From: Dehalococcoidales bacterium | Lineage (GTDB): Bacteria > Chloroflexota > Dehalococcoidia > Dehalococcoidales > UBA5627 | Direction of reading: 5' to 3' | NCBI GenBank assembly: GCA_028707255.1 | Contig: JAQTUQ010000014.1 | Location: 1 to 34,873, forward strand | Length of the DNA: 34,873 bases | Shown: piece by piece, positions 1 to 8,477 of the stretch | How positions within the stretch are numbered: position 1 is the stretch's first letter | Layout: each line of letters begins with the position of its first letter | Notes under the pieces: model-generated | Databases searched by the model: none | Told to the model about the DNA's origin: nothing | The model's input: only the letters and a program-made list of their open reading frames with translations | Made by a program: the position numbers and the translations under genes

Positions 1-1098
1 ATTTTCTAAAATCGACATCGATACCGCAGTATATTGTTGATTACGCCCGCCGATGCCGCAATTTCGGGGCAGTACGGGAGTCGTTTCACCACCCATAATC
101 CGGGCATCGTATTCCCAGTATTTACCGTTTAATATTTCGAAGGATCTGTTTACTGCAACCGCCGTTGTTTCTCCTTTTTGTTGTGATGTGATGATAAAGG
201 GATTGAATCCCAATTCCATAGACTTATATTTCATCGCATCGAGAGCCGGCTTGCTGTCGGCAATAATAAAGTTATCGCAGTTATCGAGGTGTTTCGGCGT
301 TTCCGGAAGTTTGCCTTCGGCTCCGTTGCGAAGCAATGCGATTACATTCGACGGCAATTCATCGATAAGATTGTACTTTTCCAGAACCGCAAGAGCATCC
401 TGATAAGTAGTAAAATCCGCATACGTCGGACCGGATGCTATCGTCGAAAGGTCGTTGCCGATAACATCGGATATTATCAGCGTTATTACGCGGGCAGGTG
501 CGAAAAAGCGTCCCAGCCAACCCCCCTTTATGCGTGATAGATGTTTGCGAACCGTATTTATTTCGACGATTTCCGCCCCGCACGACAGCAGTTTAGCGGT
601 AACGCATTGTTTATCGGCAAGCGTAATGCCTTCCGCCGGATAAGGCATCAGCGCCGAAGCGCCGCCCGAAAGCAGGCAAATAACCGTATCGCACTCGTTG
701 ATTTTATACCCTTCTTTCAATGCGAGCATTTCTTTAACCGCCAGCTCTCCCCTGCTGTCGGGGATAGGATGCCCGGCAGAAACCACTTTTATCCTTTCGG
801 TGTCGAAATCCGAGCTTTTATCGATAACCAGACCGTCGGTAAAAATTGATTCGGGGAGGATTGTTTCGATGGCTTCAGCCATTCTTCCGCCGGCCTTTCC
901 GCTGCCGATGACGAAGATGCGTTTGCCGGAGTTGTAAAAGCGGCCATTGACCGCTAACATACCATGACCAGGGTAATACGAAAGCGCCTTCGGAAGAACA
1001 TTAGAGGGTAAAACCGCTTCGATTCCGCATTCCAGTATCTCTATGGCATACCGGCGTAAAGTCGTAGAACCGATTTCCGCGCTGTTTTTAATTATCAT
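1..1098 (-). CDS. Glycerate 2-kinase, MOFRL/DUF4147 family (partial, C-terminus missing)
   Basis: This gene reads leftward and runs off the window, leaving about 366 residues of a family that is usually about 420-450. The family phosphorylates glycerate to 2-phosphoglycerate with ATP in the cytosol. The N-terminus (MIIKNSAEIGSTTLRRYA) fits the family's usual opening. It is followed by the glycine-rich stretch IGSGKAGGRMAEA, the segment VVSAGHPIPDSRG, LLSGGASALMP, and later GGETT and GIGGRNQQ. These are hallmarks of the glycerate kinase fold. The ATG at 1098 is the only canonical start in frame before an upstream stop, and its ribosome site is weak. The missing part would hold the end of the MOFRL domain. 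The next gene to the right is divergent, about 555 bases away. The family call is firm; the physiological substrate is inferred from the family. Confidence 0.88.
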   Translation of the reverse strand, partial: MIIKNSAEIGSTTLRRYAIEILECGIEAVLPSNVLPKALSYYPGHGMLAVNGRFYNSGKRIFVIGSGKAGGRMAEAIETILPESIFTDGLVIDKSSDFDTERIKVVSAGHPIPDSRGELAVKEMLALKEGYKINECDTVICLLSGGASALMPYPAEGITLADKQCVTAKLLSCGAEIVEINTVRKHLSRIKGGWLGRFFAPARVITLIISDVIGNDLSTIASGPTYADFTTYQDALAVLEKYNLIDELPSNVIALLRNGAEGKLPETPKHLDNCDNFIIADSKPALDAMKYKSMELGFNPFIITSQQKGETTAVAVNRSFEILNGKYWEYDARIMGGETTPVLPRNCGIGGRNQQYTAVSMSILEN

Positions 1099-1653
1099 CG
1101 AAGCTACTTTAACAGAATTATAATCAAGGAGGCAAGAGGATGTTAAGGTTAAAAATCATTTTCCCAAAACATGACTTTTTCTGCTCGTTGCCCATTTCCC
1201 GATATATCGGAACTCAGAGCAAGCAAACAAGATTTATATTAACCTAGCCGTTAGTACTGAGCCTGTCGAAGGAAGCGGCAATCTCTACCGTACGATTTTT
1301 GTAATAGCTGCGCTTTAAGAATACAAAGTATTTCATTTTATATGCGGGGCAGGGTAATTATATTGTATTGCAGGGATTGCTTCGCCTCAACAAGTTGTGG
1401 CTTGCTACGATAATTTAAGCACTGTCATTCTGGAGGGAGTGCTAACGCCCGAAGAATCCTGGGGGAGGGGCATTCTCTTTTATCCCCCTGCCCAAGATAC
1501 TTCGTCCCGATAAATCGGAACTCCGGTATGACAAATAATCGATAGCAATGATGATAGCAAAGGAAACAAATCTTGACACAAACCTGATCCAGCCTTTACT
1601 ATTAGTCATATACAACCGCACCGTACGTATAGAAAAATTGTATAGACAAAACA
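1099..1653. repeat. Gene-free region with degenerate dispersed repeats
   Basis: No convincing gene was found. The stretch holds several short repeat pieces that recur elsewhere in the window. GAGCCTGTCGAA at 1259-1270 recurs inverted at 8839-8850. GCAATCTCTACCG near 1278-1290 recurs near 8554-8566. A 36-base unit at 1424-1459 beginning GTCATTCTGGAG recurs inverted at 8737-8771. CCCGATAWATCGGAACTC occurs twice, at 1198-1215 and 1506-1523, with one mismatch. These look like decayed copies of a small non-coding repeat family. Confidence 0.6.
1573..1602 (+). promoter_or_regulatory. Sigma-70-like promoter for the metallophosphoesterase gene
   Basis: A perfect -35 TTGACA at 1573-1578 is followed, after 18 bases, by TACTAT at 1597-1602 (four of six matches to the -10 consensus). 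It lies about 50 bases before the ATG at 1654. The prediction is by eye only. Confidence 0.5.
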
Positions 1654-3060
1654 ATGACTTATATTAAAAAACACGTACCTGAAATCATAGCCCTTATCGG
1701 GGCTGTTTTCATTATCGCCTTCTTCATATGGGCTTTCAGTCAGCACGCAACTATCGGGCTTTTCCGCGTCAACGGTTTCTTCAAAATGGTATTTATCGCA
1801 TTCGGAATATTCGGACTCGTACTTTTAATTCTCGGATTGTCTTACCTATGCATTAAAACAAGAAAAAATACCGCCGGAGTGAGATGGTTCTCCGTATTAA
1901 TCATAATACTGGCGTTGCCTGCAATAATTATTCCCCCTGTAGCGTTTTCATATTTAAGCGGAATATTCTCTCCTGCATTCATAGATACACCGCCGCAACT
2001 GCTTCTAAGCGGTAATACCGGCGATTACGGCGTTCCTGATATGGCTGTTTATTTTACCACCGCCGAGGCTGTTTCAGGTTATACGCTAACATGGGGAGAT
2101 AATAACGGGACCACCACTCTTACAGAAGATAATAAAACCAAACAGCACCTTTTCATTTTAAGCAATCTGAAACCGGATATCCGCTATTTTTATCGTGTTA
2201 ACGACGAAGCCGGCACTTATTTTTCAACACCGTCAATCGAAGGTCAGCTACGTTTTGCAATTGCCAGTGACGCCCATTACGGTTCGGCAAATTCACGCAA
2301 CGACCTAACATCCTATATGCTGGCGGAAATTGCTGACCCCGATAATGGTTTCGATATGTTTTTCTTTATCGGCGACCTGGTCGAATACGGCTTTAACGAC
2401 AACGAATGGGACGAAGCTTTGCGCTCTTTCAATACAGCTGCTTCGACTATTCCCATCCGCTACGCTGCCGGCAATCACGATACCCTATTTTCCGGTCTGA
2501 ATAATTACCTCAATTATTGCGCTCCGCAAGGATTGGATTCGAATGCTGAATCGCGTCTGTGGTACAGGATTGATGTCGGCAATGTTCATTTTCTGGTACT
2601 GGACGTAGAATGGAGCGCCGAAACTTATACCGGAGCCCAGGCTGAATGGCTGGAGCAACAATTGAAAAGTATTCCACAAGAGGATTGGACAATTGTTTTA
2701 AGCCATGGCTTTTACTACGCTTCGGGTATTTATTCTCACGGTTGGAAATGGTATGACAATCAGGAAACCATAAACAGTATAACCCCCCTCTTTGATGAAT
2801 ATAAAGTAGACCTGGTATGTTCGGGGCATGTACACAATGCAGAGCTGCTGGAAGAAAACGGAGTTAAATATGCCGTCTGCGGCGCTTTTGGCGGGTTACC
2901 GGACCCCGAACGCACATACACTTCCCCGGCGAGCATCTGGTATGCCAGCGGCCAATACGCTTTTCTGGACATTGTTTTGGATGGAGAGCAGTGCACGCTG
3001 ACATTCCGTAATTCCGATTTCGAAGCCCTATATACTGCGACAATCAATAACAACCAATAG
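1654..3060 (+). CDS. Membrane-anchored calcineurin-like metallophosphoesterase with purple-acid-phosphatase-type N-domain
   Basis: The 468-residue protein starts with about three membrane helices (roughly 8-28, 42-66, 76-98). A fibronectin-like domain of the purple acid phosphatase N-terminal type follows (about 110-195, with LSNLKPDIRYFYRV). The rest is a metallophosphoesterase domain. All the metal-binding signatures are present: D206-x-H208 (SDAH), G-D241 (IGDLVEYG), GN274-H275-D276, H351 (SHGFYY) and GH392-V-H394. The family hydrolyses phosphomono- or diesters using a di-metal centre. The helices suggest a membrane-tethered enzyme whose catalytic domain is probably outside, but topology is inferred. 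It stands alone, with its own promoter-like sequence and a small cupin gene downstream. The substrate cannot be read from sequence. Confidence 0.88.
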   Translation: MTYIKKHVPEIIALIGAVFIIAFFIWAFSQHATIGLFRVNGFFKMVFIAFGIFGLVLLILGLSYLCIKTRKNTAGVRWFSVLIIILALPAIIIPPVAFSYLSGIFSPAFIDTPPQLLLSGNTGDYGVPDMAVYFTTAEAVSGYTLTWGDNNGTTTLTEDNKTKQHLFILSNLKPDIRYFYRVNDEAGTYFSTPSIEGQLRFAIASDAHYGSANSRNDLTSYMLAEIADPDNGFDMFFFIGDLVEYGFNDNEWDEALRSFNTAASTIPIRYAAGNHDTLFSGLNNYLNYCAPQGLDSNAESRLWYRIDVGNVHFLVLDVEWSAETYTGAQAEWLEQQLKSIPQEDWTIVLSHGFYYASGIYSHGWKWYDNQETINSITPLFDEYKVDLVCSGHVHNAELLEENGVKYAVCGAFGGLPDPERTYTSPASIWYASGQYAFLDIVLDGEQCTLTFRNSDFEALYTATINNNQ

Positions 3061-3114
3061 AAATACTTCTTATCAAACGTGTAAATCTTTCATTTATCCC
3101 GATTAAAATATCTT

Positions 3115-3144
3115 TTTGCCCATCCTCCGAATTAAATGTATAAT
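3115..3144 (+). promoter_or_regulatory. Promoter-like sequence before the cupin gene
   Basis: A consensus -10 TATAAT at 3139-3144 is preceded at 18 bases by TTTGCC (3115-3120), a weak -35. A ribosome site AAAGGAG lies about 7 bases before the ATG at 3183. Confidence 0.45.
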
Positions 3145-3182
3145 CTGTTCCGTAAATATCTCTGTTTCGAAAGGAGAATAAG

Positions 3183-3530
3183 ATGTACATTACCGATTTA
3201 TCCAAAATCGAAAGAGTTATCCCAAAAATGGAAGGAGCCAAGGATATTATCAAACAGGTTCCCCTATCGAAAAACGACGGCGCTCCGCTATTCTCTTTTC
3301 GTGTATTTACCATCGAACCGGGAGGAAATACCCCTTTCCATGAACACCCCTTCGAGCATATGAATTATGTTATCAAAGGCAAGGGGGTGCTTGTCATGAA
3401 AGACAGTGAACATACTGTTAAAGAAGGCGACTTTGCGCTGGTTCTCCCGGGGGAGAAACACCAGTACAAAAACACATCAGAAAATGACGACTTCATTATG
3501 ATTTGTGCCGTGCCCAAAGAATACGAATAG
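3183..3530 (+). CDS. Small single-domain cupin protein
   Basis: The protein has 115 residues, a typical length for a one-domain cupin. Cupin motif 1 is clear: after EPGGNTPF come H53, H55 and E58, then a glycine turn (VIKGKG). Motif 2 is GDFALVLPGEKHQYKN, with the last metal ligand His. These ligands normally hold Fe, Mn, Zn or Ni in a small beta-barrel. The start is fixed by the ribosome site CGAAAGGAG about 7 bases upstream of ATG. It appears to be transcribed from its own promoter, with no partner gene that indicates a substrate. Single-domain cupins range from isomerases to ligand-binding proteins, so no specific reaction is assigned. Confidence 0.85.
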   Translation: MYITDLSKIERVIPKMEGAKDIIKQVPLSKNDGAPLFSFRVFTIEPGGNTPFHEHPFEHMNYVIKGKGVLVMKDSEHTVKEGDFALVLPGEKHQYKNTSENDDFIMICAVPKEYE

Positions 3531-3682
3531 CACTATTTAGTTTGAATGACTGATTATTATAAATATCTTTTCTATCCTTGAAGAAAGCTCCTTTTAAACA
3601 GGGCATGTGATTTCATCATTCAGGCACAGCAGCCTTGACAGTAAACAGCCTTAGTGATATTATTTCGTTGAATTGGCGTTCA

Positions 3683-4306
3683 ATGAAAACAGTACTATAT
3701 AAACGTAATTCCAGAAAATCGCAGATGGAAAAGCGGAAGCTTCTCCTAATGGATACCGCTCTATTGATGTTTGCCGAGGGAGGTTTCGCCAGGACTACGG
3801 TGAAAGACATCGCCACCAGCGCCGGCATATCGAACGGCCTGATGTATCACTATTTCCCGAGTAAAGAAAAATTACTGGAAGCGGCGATTGAAAAACACAG
3901 CTTTTTACCCCACCTGAGGGTAATTTTAAAAGGAACGGAAGAACCCTGCCGCGAGGTCTTAAAAAAAATTGCCGCCAGGTTCTCGGATATACTGAAGCAG
4001 GAAAATAACTCCATCAGGATACTTTTACAGGAAGGCCATTCGAACGCTGAGGTAAAAAAGGTCTGGGATAGCTTATCGAGTGAAGGCTCCCTGATATTGC
4101 AGCAGTATTTATCATCCAGAATAGCCGCAGGAGAACTGAAACCGCATAATACCGAGGTTACCGCCCGCTGTCTTTTTTCCATTCTATTTATGTTCAGTTT
4201 TACCAGGGATATATTTAAATCGAGTAATCTCAGCGACAGCCAGTTTATTGAGGAATCCATAGACAGTATATTAAACGGAATACAGAAGAACAACAATCAT
4301 GATTAG
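3683..4306 (+). CDS. TetR/AcrR family transcriptional regulator
   Basis: An N-terminal TetR DNA-binding domain is plain: LLMDTALLMFAEGGFARTTV, then KDIATSAGISNGLMYHYF and PSKEKLLEAAIE, the standard helix-turn-helix with the tyrosine-phenylalanine end. The C-terminal half is the usual variable ligand-binding helical domain. Three in-frame ATGs are possible (3635, 3683, 3725). I chose 3683 because it leaves a short basic lead before the helix-turn-helix, as is common; none has a strong ribosome site. It ends 45 bases before the three activase-related genes on the same strand, so it probably controls them, sensing a CoA ester or aromatic effector. The effector is inference. Confidence 0.85.
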   Translation: MKTVLYKRNSRKSQMEKRKLLLMDTALLMFAEGGFARTTVKDIATSAGISNGLMYHYFPSKEKLLEAAIEKHSFLPHLRVILKGTEEPCREVLKKIAARFSDILKQENNSIRILLQEGHSNAEVKKVWDSLSSEGSLILQQYLSSRIAAGELKPHNTEVTARCLFSILFMFSFTRDIFKSSNLSDSQFIEESIDSILNGIQKNNNHD

Positions 4307-4351
4307 AGATTTTCACAGTTTATTTAATATCACGATTCAGGGGAAGCGGAT

Positions 4352-5356
4352 ATGACCTGTAAAGTGGGTATTCCCAGGGCGCTGCTCTACTATAAGTATT
4401 TTCCGATGTGGAGAGCTTTTCTGGAAAAGCTCGGCGCTGAAATTGTCGTGTCTGAAAACACCAATCAGAAGCTGATTTCACAAGGTGCCTCGCTGGTCGT
4501 TTCGGATACCTGTCTGCCCGTTAAGGTATTTATCGGGCATGTTCTTTCTTTAAGCGATAAATGCGATAAGCTCCTGATTCCCGTGGTACGCAGCACCGCC
4601 GAAAAAGTCTATAATTGTTCGAGATTTCTGGCCTTACCCGACCTGGCTAAAGCGGTAGTGCCCGGAGTTCCGCCGATACTGGAAATAGAATTCGATTATA
4701 GCCGCGGCACAGGCTATTTATACCGGCAGATTTATTCCCTGGGCAAAAACTTTACATTAAACCCGTTCAAGATTAAAGAAGCTGCCGAGTACGCATGGGA
4801 AACGCATCGGAGGTATCACGACATTACGGTTCAACATCACCTTACAAGAATAGAGGCTATCGATTTGCTGCATAACGATAAAATGCTCGAAATAAAAGAA
4901 AGTAAAAATGATGGTTTGACAATCGGCATTGCCGGACATCCTTACGTATTGCACGACGAACAGGTCAGCCATAACCTTATAAAAAGACTGCGTGCGGACG
5001 GAATAACCGTTTTAACCCCCGAAATGGCTCCCGAAGCCCCCGACTCAAACGGTAACGGGCATACGCAATTTGCCGGACTGGCTAAAAACTACTGGGAATC
5101 CGAGGAAGATGTGGTGGGAGCCGGCGATTATTATACCCGTATCAAGGTTGACGGTATCATAGGTATCATGGCTTTTGCCTGCGGGCCGGATTCAATGATG
5201 ATGAACCTTGTGCAAAGACAGGCACGTTCCGCAAATATCCCCTTTATGTCATTGACTGTTGAGGAACATACGGCAGAAGCCGGCGTTGTCACCAGACTGG
5301 AAGCGTTTCTGGATATGATTCACAGAGCAAAGAGAAGGAACGAACAATGCGTATAA
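4352..5356 (+). CDS. Acyl-CoA dehydratase activase-related protein, DUF2229 type (first of two)
   Basis: The 334-residue protein opens with VGIPRALLYYKYFPMWRAF, the typical start of DUF2229 proteins. These occur either as parts of the very large (about 1400-residue) CoA-enzyme activases or, as here, as separate genes. Conserved cysteines lie in SDTCLPVK, NCSRFL and FACGPDS, and could bind an iron-sulfur cluster. The mid-part is divergent and the C-terminal part is again typical (TVEEHTAEAGVVTRLEAFLDM). The gene follows the TetR gene, and its last ten bases overlap the next gene, implying translational coupling. A role in ATP-driven electron transfer to a 2-hydroxyacyl-CoA dehydratase-like enzyme is inferred from the family and the neighbouring ATPase. 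Confidence 0.82.
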   Translation: MTCKVGIPRALLYYKYFPMWRAFLEKLGAEIVVSENTNQKLISQGASLVVSDTCLPVKVFIGHVLSLSDKCDKLLIPVVRSTAEKVYNCSRFLALPDLAKAVVPGVPPILEIEFDYSRGTGYLYRQIYSLGKNFTLNPFKIKEAAEYAWETHRRYHDITVQHHLTRIEAIDLLHNDKMLEIKESKNDGLTIGIAGHPYVLHDEQVSHNLIKRLRADGITVLTPEMAPEAPDSNGNGHTQFAGLAKNYWESEEDVVGAGDYYTRIKVDGIIGIMAFACGPDSMMMNLVQRQARSANIPFMSLTVEEHTAEAGVVTRLEAFLDMIHRAKRRNEQCV

Positions 5357-6429
5357 CATTCCCTCATATCGGCAATGCTTATATAGCCGTTAAAGCCATG
5401 CTCGACCCGCTGGGCGTCGATTATGTCGTACCGCCGAAATGCAATAAGCGGACTCTCTCTCTGGCGACCAAATACTCGCCCGAGGGTGTTTGCATTCCGT
5501 TCAAACTAAATCTGGGTAATATGATAGAAGCGGTGGAACTGGGAGCAGACCACATCTTGAACGTAACCGGACACGGCACCTGCCGCATGGGCTATTATTT
5601 CAAAGTGCAGGAACAAATCCTGCGCGATATGGGTTATGATGTAACGATGATGCTTACCGGCCTGTCAGAGCATAAGTTGAGAGGTTTTTTAAATCTGCTC
5701 AGAAGCGTATCCAACAACGCTCCCTGGACTAAAATCATTTCCTCCTTTGCTTTCGGTATAGCCAAGATGACGGCACTGGATGATATAGAAATCATGGCCA
5801 ATAATATGCGCGCTATCGAAAAAGTCAAGGGAACAGCCACGCCCATCTATCGTAAAGGCTTGCAGGCTATCGATGACGCCGCTGACTACCGCTCGTTAAA
5901 GGAAGTAGTAAAAGAATGCGGCGAAAAACTTTCCGAAATTGAGATAATTCCCGATTATAAACCGCTGAAAATACTGGTCGTCGGCGAAATTTACGTTGTA
6001 CTTGATCCGTTTGCCAATATGGACGTGGAACTGGAACTTGGTAAACTGGGTGTGATTACCAACCGCAGCCTCTACCTGTCAAGGTGGGTCAAGAAAGGAT
6101 TGTTCTTCAATCCGCTGGGAATCGACCAGTGGCGCGATGTCCATAAAGCCGCCATGCCCTATCTAAAACGCGATATCGGCGGCGACGGCTGGGAAACGGT
6201 CGGTGAAAAGGTTATCAGCAGCGGTCACTATGACGGAATGGTACACCTGGCTCCCTTTACCTGCATGCCGGAGGGAACAGCCCAGTGTATAATGCCTTCG
6301 ACAAGAGAGGATTTGCCGGTACTGGCGATTTACTGCGACGAACAAACCTCTAAAGCCGGAATGCTTACCAGACTGGAAGCGTTTACAGATATGATATTAA
6401 TGAAAAAAACCGGATGCTTAAGCCGTTAA
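5347..6429 (+). CDS. Acyl-CoA dehydratase activase-related protein, DUF2229-like (second of two)
   Basis: The 360-residue protein resembles another segment of the large CoA-enzyme activases. It opens with ITFPHIGNAYIAVKAMLDPL and has cysteine motifs PPKCNK, EGVCIPFKLN, GHGTCRMGYY, FTCMPEGTAQC and YCDEQTS. The FTCMPE motif parallels FACGPD in the preceding protein, and both end in a similar EQTSKAGMLTRLEAF / EEHTAEAGVVTRLEAF stretch, so the two genes are probably ancient relatives. The ATG at 5347 overlaps the upstream gene end and has AGAAGGAA just before it. A coupled operon with the ATPase gene 11 bases downstream is clear. The function is probably to bind a cluster and work with the ATPase as an electron activator. 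No direct evidence names the target enzyme. Confidence 0.8.
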   Translation: MRITFPHIGNAYIAVKAMLDPLGVDYVVPPKCNKRTLSLATKYSPEGVCIPFKLNLGNMIEAVELGADHILNVTGHGTCRMGYYFKVQEQILRDMGYDVTMMLTGLSEHKLRGFLNLLRSVSNNAPWTKIISSFAFGIAKMTALDDIEIMANNMRAIEKVKGTATPIYRKGLQAIDDAADYRSLKEVVKECGEKLSEIEIIPDYKPLKILVVGEIYVVLDPFANMDVELELGKLGVITNRSLYLSRWVKKGLFFNPLGIDQWRDVHKAAMPYLKRDIGGDGWETVGEKVISSGHYDGMVHLAPFTCMPEGTAQCIMPSTREDLPVLAIYCDEQTSKAGMLTRLEAFTDMILMKKTGCLSR

Positions 6430-6440
6430 CTGGAGGAGCA

Positions 6441-7445
6441 ATGCAAAAAAAGGTATTTCTTGGAATAGACGTCGGTTCGGTAACTACAAAGTGCGCTTTA
6501 ATGAGCGAGAATATGGAACTCATTGCTCATCGCTATATACCCACCAGCGGTAAACCCATTATTCAGATACAGAAATTAATGCGCGAAATCAGCTCCGAGA
6601 TTCCCTCGGATTGTGAAATCGGCAGTGCTGGAACCACCGGCAGCGCAAGGTATCTTGCCGGAGAAATTATCGGGGCGGATGTTATAAAAAACGAGATAAC
6701 CGCCCATGCCGTAGCCGCCACCCACTTCTATCCCGATGTCAGGACAATTTTGGAAATCGGCGGGCAGGATAGCAAGATTATCATTATACGCGATGGGATA
6801 GTGACTGACTTCGGTATGAATACGGTATGCGCCGCCGGTACCGGCAGCTTTTTAGACCATCAGGCATTGAGACTGGGTATCAGCATCAATGAATTTGCAT
6901 CCGAAGCCATGAAAAGCAAAAACCCGGTTCGCATTGCCGGACGCTGCACCGTTTTTGCCGAATCCGATATGATTCACAAGCAGCAGATGGGGCACAGCAC
7001 ACCGGATATTTTATATGGATTGTGTCAGGCGCTGGTGCGCAATTATATAAACAACGTCGGACTGGGGAAGACTATCGAGAAACCGATTATCTTCCAGGGC
7101 GGAGTCGCCTTCAACCGGGCTATCGTGCGCGCTTTCGAGGAAGAACTGGGAACTGAAATAATGGTACCCGAACACCACGAAGTAATGGGAGCTATCGGCG
7201 CTGCCATAATCGCATGGGAAAACTATAACGCTACCGGAAAAAAGACGCATTTTAAGGGCTTCGCTATCAGCGATATCAGTTATGAAACATCGACATTCAC
7301 CTGCAAAGGTTGCCCCAACCAGTGCGAGATTGCTCAACTTAAGCTTGGAGACAGGGTTTTAGCGCGCTGGGGTGGAAGATGTGAAAAATGGGAGTATATC
7401 TCCAACATTAAAGAAAGTCCGGAAGATGCGGCTGTTACAGGATAA
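6441..7445 (+). CDS. Acyl-CoA dehydratase activase, BcrAD/BadFG ATPase family
   Basis: This is an ASKHA-fold ATPase like HgdC, which uses ATP to push an electron into 2-hydroxyacyl-CoA dehydratases, or BcrA/D of benzoyl-CoA reductase. Visible motifs are the phosphate-1 loop FLGIDVGSVTTKCALM, GSAGTTGSARYLAG, ILEIGGQDSKI, and NTVCAAGTGSFLDHQALRLG with the cluster-binding cysteine. The second cluster cysteine lies in AGRCTVFAESDM, followed by FQGGVAFNRAIVRAFE. A C-terminal tail with CKGCPNQC and GGRCEKW adds four more cysteines, typical of the copies linked to DUF2229 proteins. The start at 6441 is chosen over an upstream ATG at 6414 because GGAGGA sits 3 bases before it and the family begins at KVFLGID. 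It is the last gene of the TetR-led operon. Confidence 0.88.
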   Translation: MQKKVFLGIDVGSVTTKCALMSENMELIAHRYIPTSGKPIIQIQKLMREISSEIPSDCEIGSAGTTGSARYLAGEIIGADVIKNEITAHAVAATHFYPDVRTILEIGGQDSKIIIIRDGIVTDFGMNTVCAAGTGSFLDHQALRLGISINEFASEAMKSKNPVRIAGRCTVFAESDMIHKQQMGHSTPDILYGLCQALVRNYINNVGLGKTIEKPIIFQGGVAFNRAIVRAFEEELGTEIMVPEHHEVMGAIGAAIIAWENYNATGKKTHFKGFAISDISYETSTFTCKGCPNQCEIAQLKLGDRVLARWGGRCEKWEYISNIKESPEDAAVTG

Positions 7446-7806
7446 GACGAGCTATTAATGCATAATTTCTTTTATACAGGCTAAACAAACCTGTAATTGA
7501 TTATTCCCTCTTTGCTATATAATTACCATCTTACGGTTTTTCCCGATTTATATATACCTCAGGAAGAGAGTGCATTATGTTCATCACTGTCCGGATTATA
7601 CATCCATACTCCGATATGTATCAAAAATATTACGTATAAAAAATGATTTTTCATGTCTGACAATATATTTTACAGAAGAATAACAATTTTGTAATCATTT
7701 TACCTACACAAGACTAGACTTTTTTATTACATATATGGTAGTATATCTGTGTATCTTTCATTATTTCTCCTTTTAATATATTAATTGTTTTCCAGGAAGG
7801 GGCATT
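7446..7806. other. AT-rich gene-free stretch
   Basis: No gene is supported here. The last part carries a good ribosome site (AGGAAGGGG, about 7791-7800) belonging to the broken dehydrogenase gene downstream. A possible weak promoter lies before it (TAGACT near 7715, TAGTAT near 7739). Confidence 0.4.
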
Positions 7807-7996
7807 ATGGAAATGCCAAAACTTCAGGGCAAGGTTGCCGTGGAAGGAGCTAAGGTAATTGCCGCAGATATTAATCAGGACTCTTTAAATTCAGTGGTTG
7901 ATGAAATCTGCACTGCCTGAGGAAAGGTAAAAGCGATAATTGCCGATGTAACCAAAAAAGCAGGCGTCCGAAACATAATTGACAAAATTGTATCGA
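7807..7996 (+). pseudogene. Short-chain dehydrogenase/reductase remnant
   Basis: Starting at an ATG with a good ribosome site, the reading gives MEMPKLQGKVAV, then directly EGAKVIAADINQDSLNSVV and DEICTA, then a TGA at 7918-7920. Reading on in the same frame gives GKVKAIIADVTKKAGVRNII, then DKIV. This is the beginning of a classical short-chain dehydrogenase (Rossmann strand 1, strand 2 with its acidic residue, and the DVT motif at strand 3). The whole glycine-rich cofactor loop after GKVAV is deleted, a stop interrupts it, and the catalytic Tyr-Lys half is missing. It cannot encode a working enzyme. Confidence 0.78.
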
Positions 7997-8012
7997 ACCT
8001 GATTCGATATAT

Positions 8013-8044
8013 AAAAGGGGATGGTATATAACCCATCCCCTTTT
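8013..8044. terminator. Strong bidirectional hairpin terminator
   Basis: A perfect 12-base-pair inverted repeat, AAAAGGGGATGG (8013-8024) and CCATCCCCTTTT (8033-8044), with an 8-base loop. It has the A-tract/T-tract layout of an intrinsic terminator that can work from both sides. It would end transcripts of the broken dehydrogenase region on the plus strand and of rnpB on the minus strand. Confidence 0.8.
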
Positions 8045-8115
8045 CCGTTTAAACGAATTTGTTCTATTGATTTACGGAACAAATTTCGATGCCCGAAAAT
8101 AATGCTGACTCGCGA

Positions 8116-8470
8116 GGCTAAGTAAACCTGTAAGCCGAGTTCTGTATCTCCCGATATAATCGGAAAACGGTGACCATCTATCTAGGCTTGATGTTACCAT
8201 CAGGCTCAAGCGACCAACCCGGGGACAGACCGGGCTTCTTTATCCCCCTATTCGGTCTTGCTCCGGATGGGGTTTGCACGGCCAGCCGGTCACCCGGCTG
8301 CCGGTGAGCTCTTACCTCACCATTTCACCCTTGCCGCGATTACTCGGGCGGTATGTTTCTGTTGCACTTTCCGTAGGGTTACCCCTCCTGGGTGTTACCC
8401 AGCATCCTGCCCGGAGGAGCTCGGACTTTCCTCCCCGATAAATCAGGGCGGTCACCCGGTTTACTTAGCC
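8116..8470 (-). ncRNA. rnpB: RNase P RNA, bacterial class A
   Basis: This is the catalytic RNA that matures the 5' ends of tRNAs. Read on the minus strand, the conserved landmarks appear in order: GAGGAAAGTCCGAGCTCC, ACAGAAACATACC, GGTAAGAGCTCACCGG, GTGCAAACCCCATCCGGAGC followed by AAGACCGAATAG, AGATAGATGGTCACC, and GATACAGAACTCGGCTTA. The two ends form helix P1: GGCTAAGTAAACC (8458-8470, read in reverse complement) pairs with GGTTTACTTAGCC at the 3' end (8116-8128), which sets the boundaries at about 355 bases. A promoter fits exactly upstream and a hairpin terminator lies 72 bases downstream. Loss of this gene would be lethal, so it marks a core chromosomal region. Confidence 0.97.
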
Positions 8471-8477
8471 CAACTAT

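Noticed and set aside
53-937. Several plus-strand frames of 60-116 codons at the left end
   Set aside because: They lie opposite the glycerate kinase gene, whose minus-strand translation carries clear family motifs; the plus-strand products have none.
3850-4296. A 148-codon minus-strand frame
   Set aside because: It is antisense to the TetR regulator and has no recognisable motif or ribosome site.
6414-6440. Upstream ATG as the start of the activase ATPase
   Set aside because: It overlaps the previous gene and lacks a ribosome site; the ATG at 6441 has GGAGGA and matches the family N-terminus.
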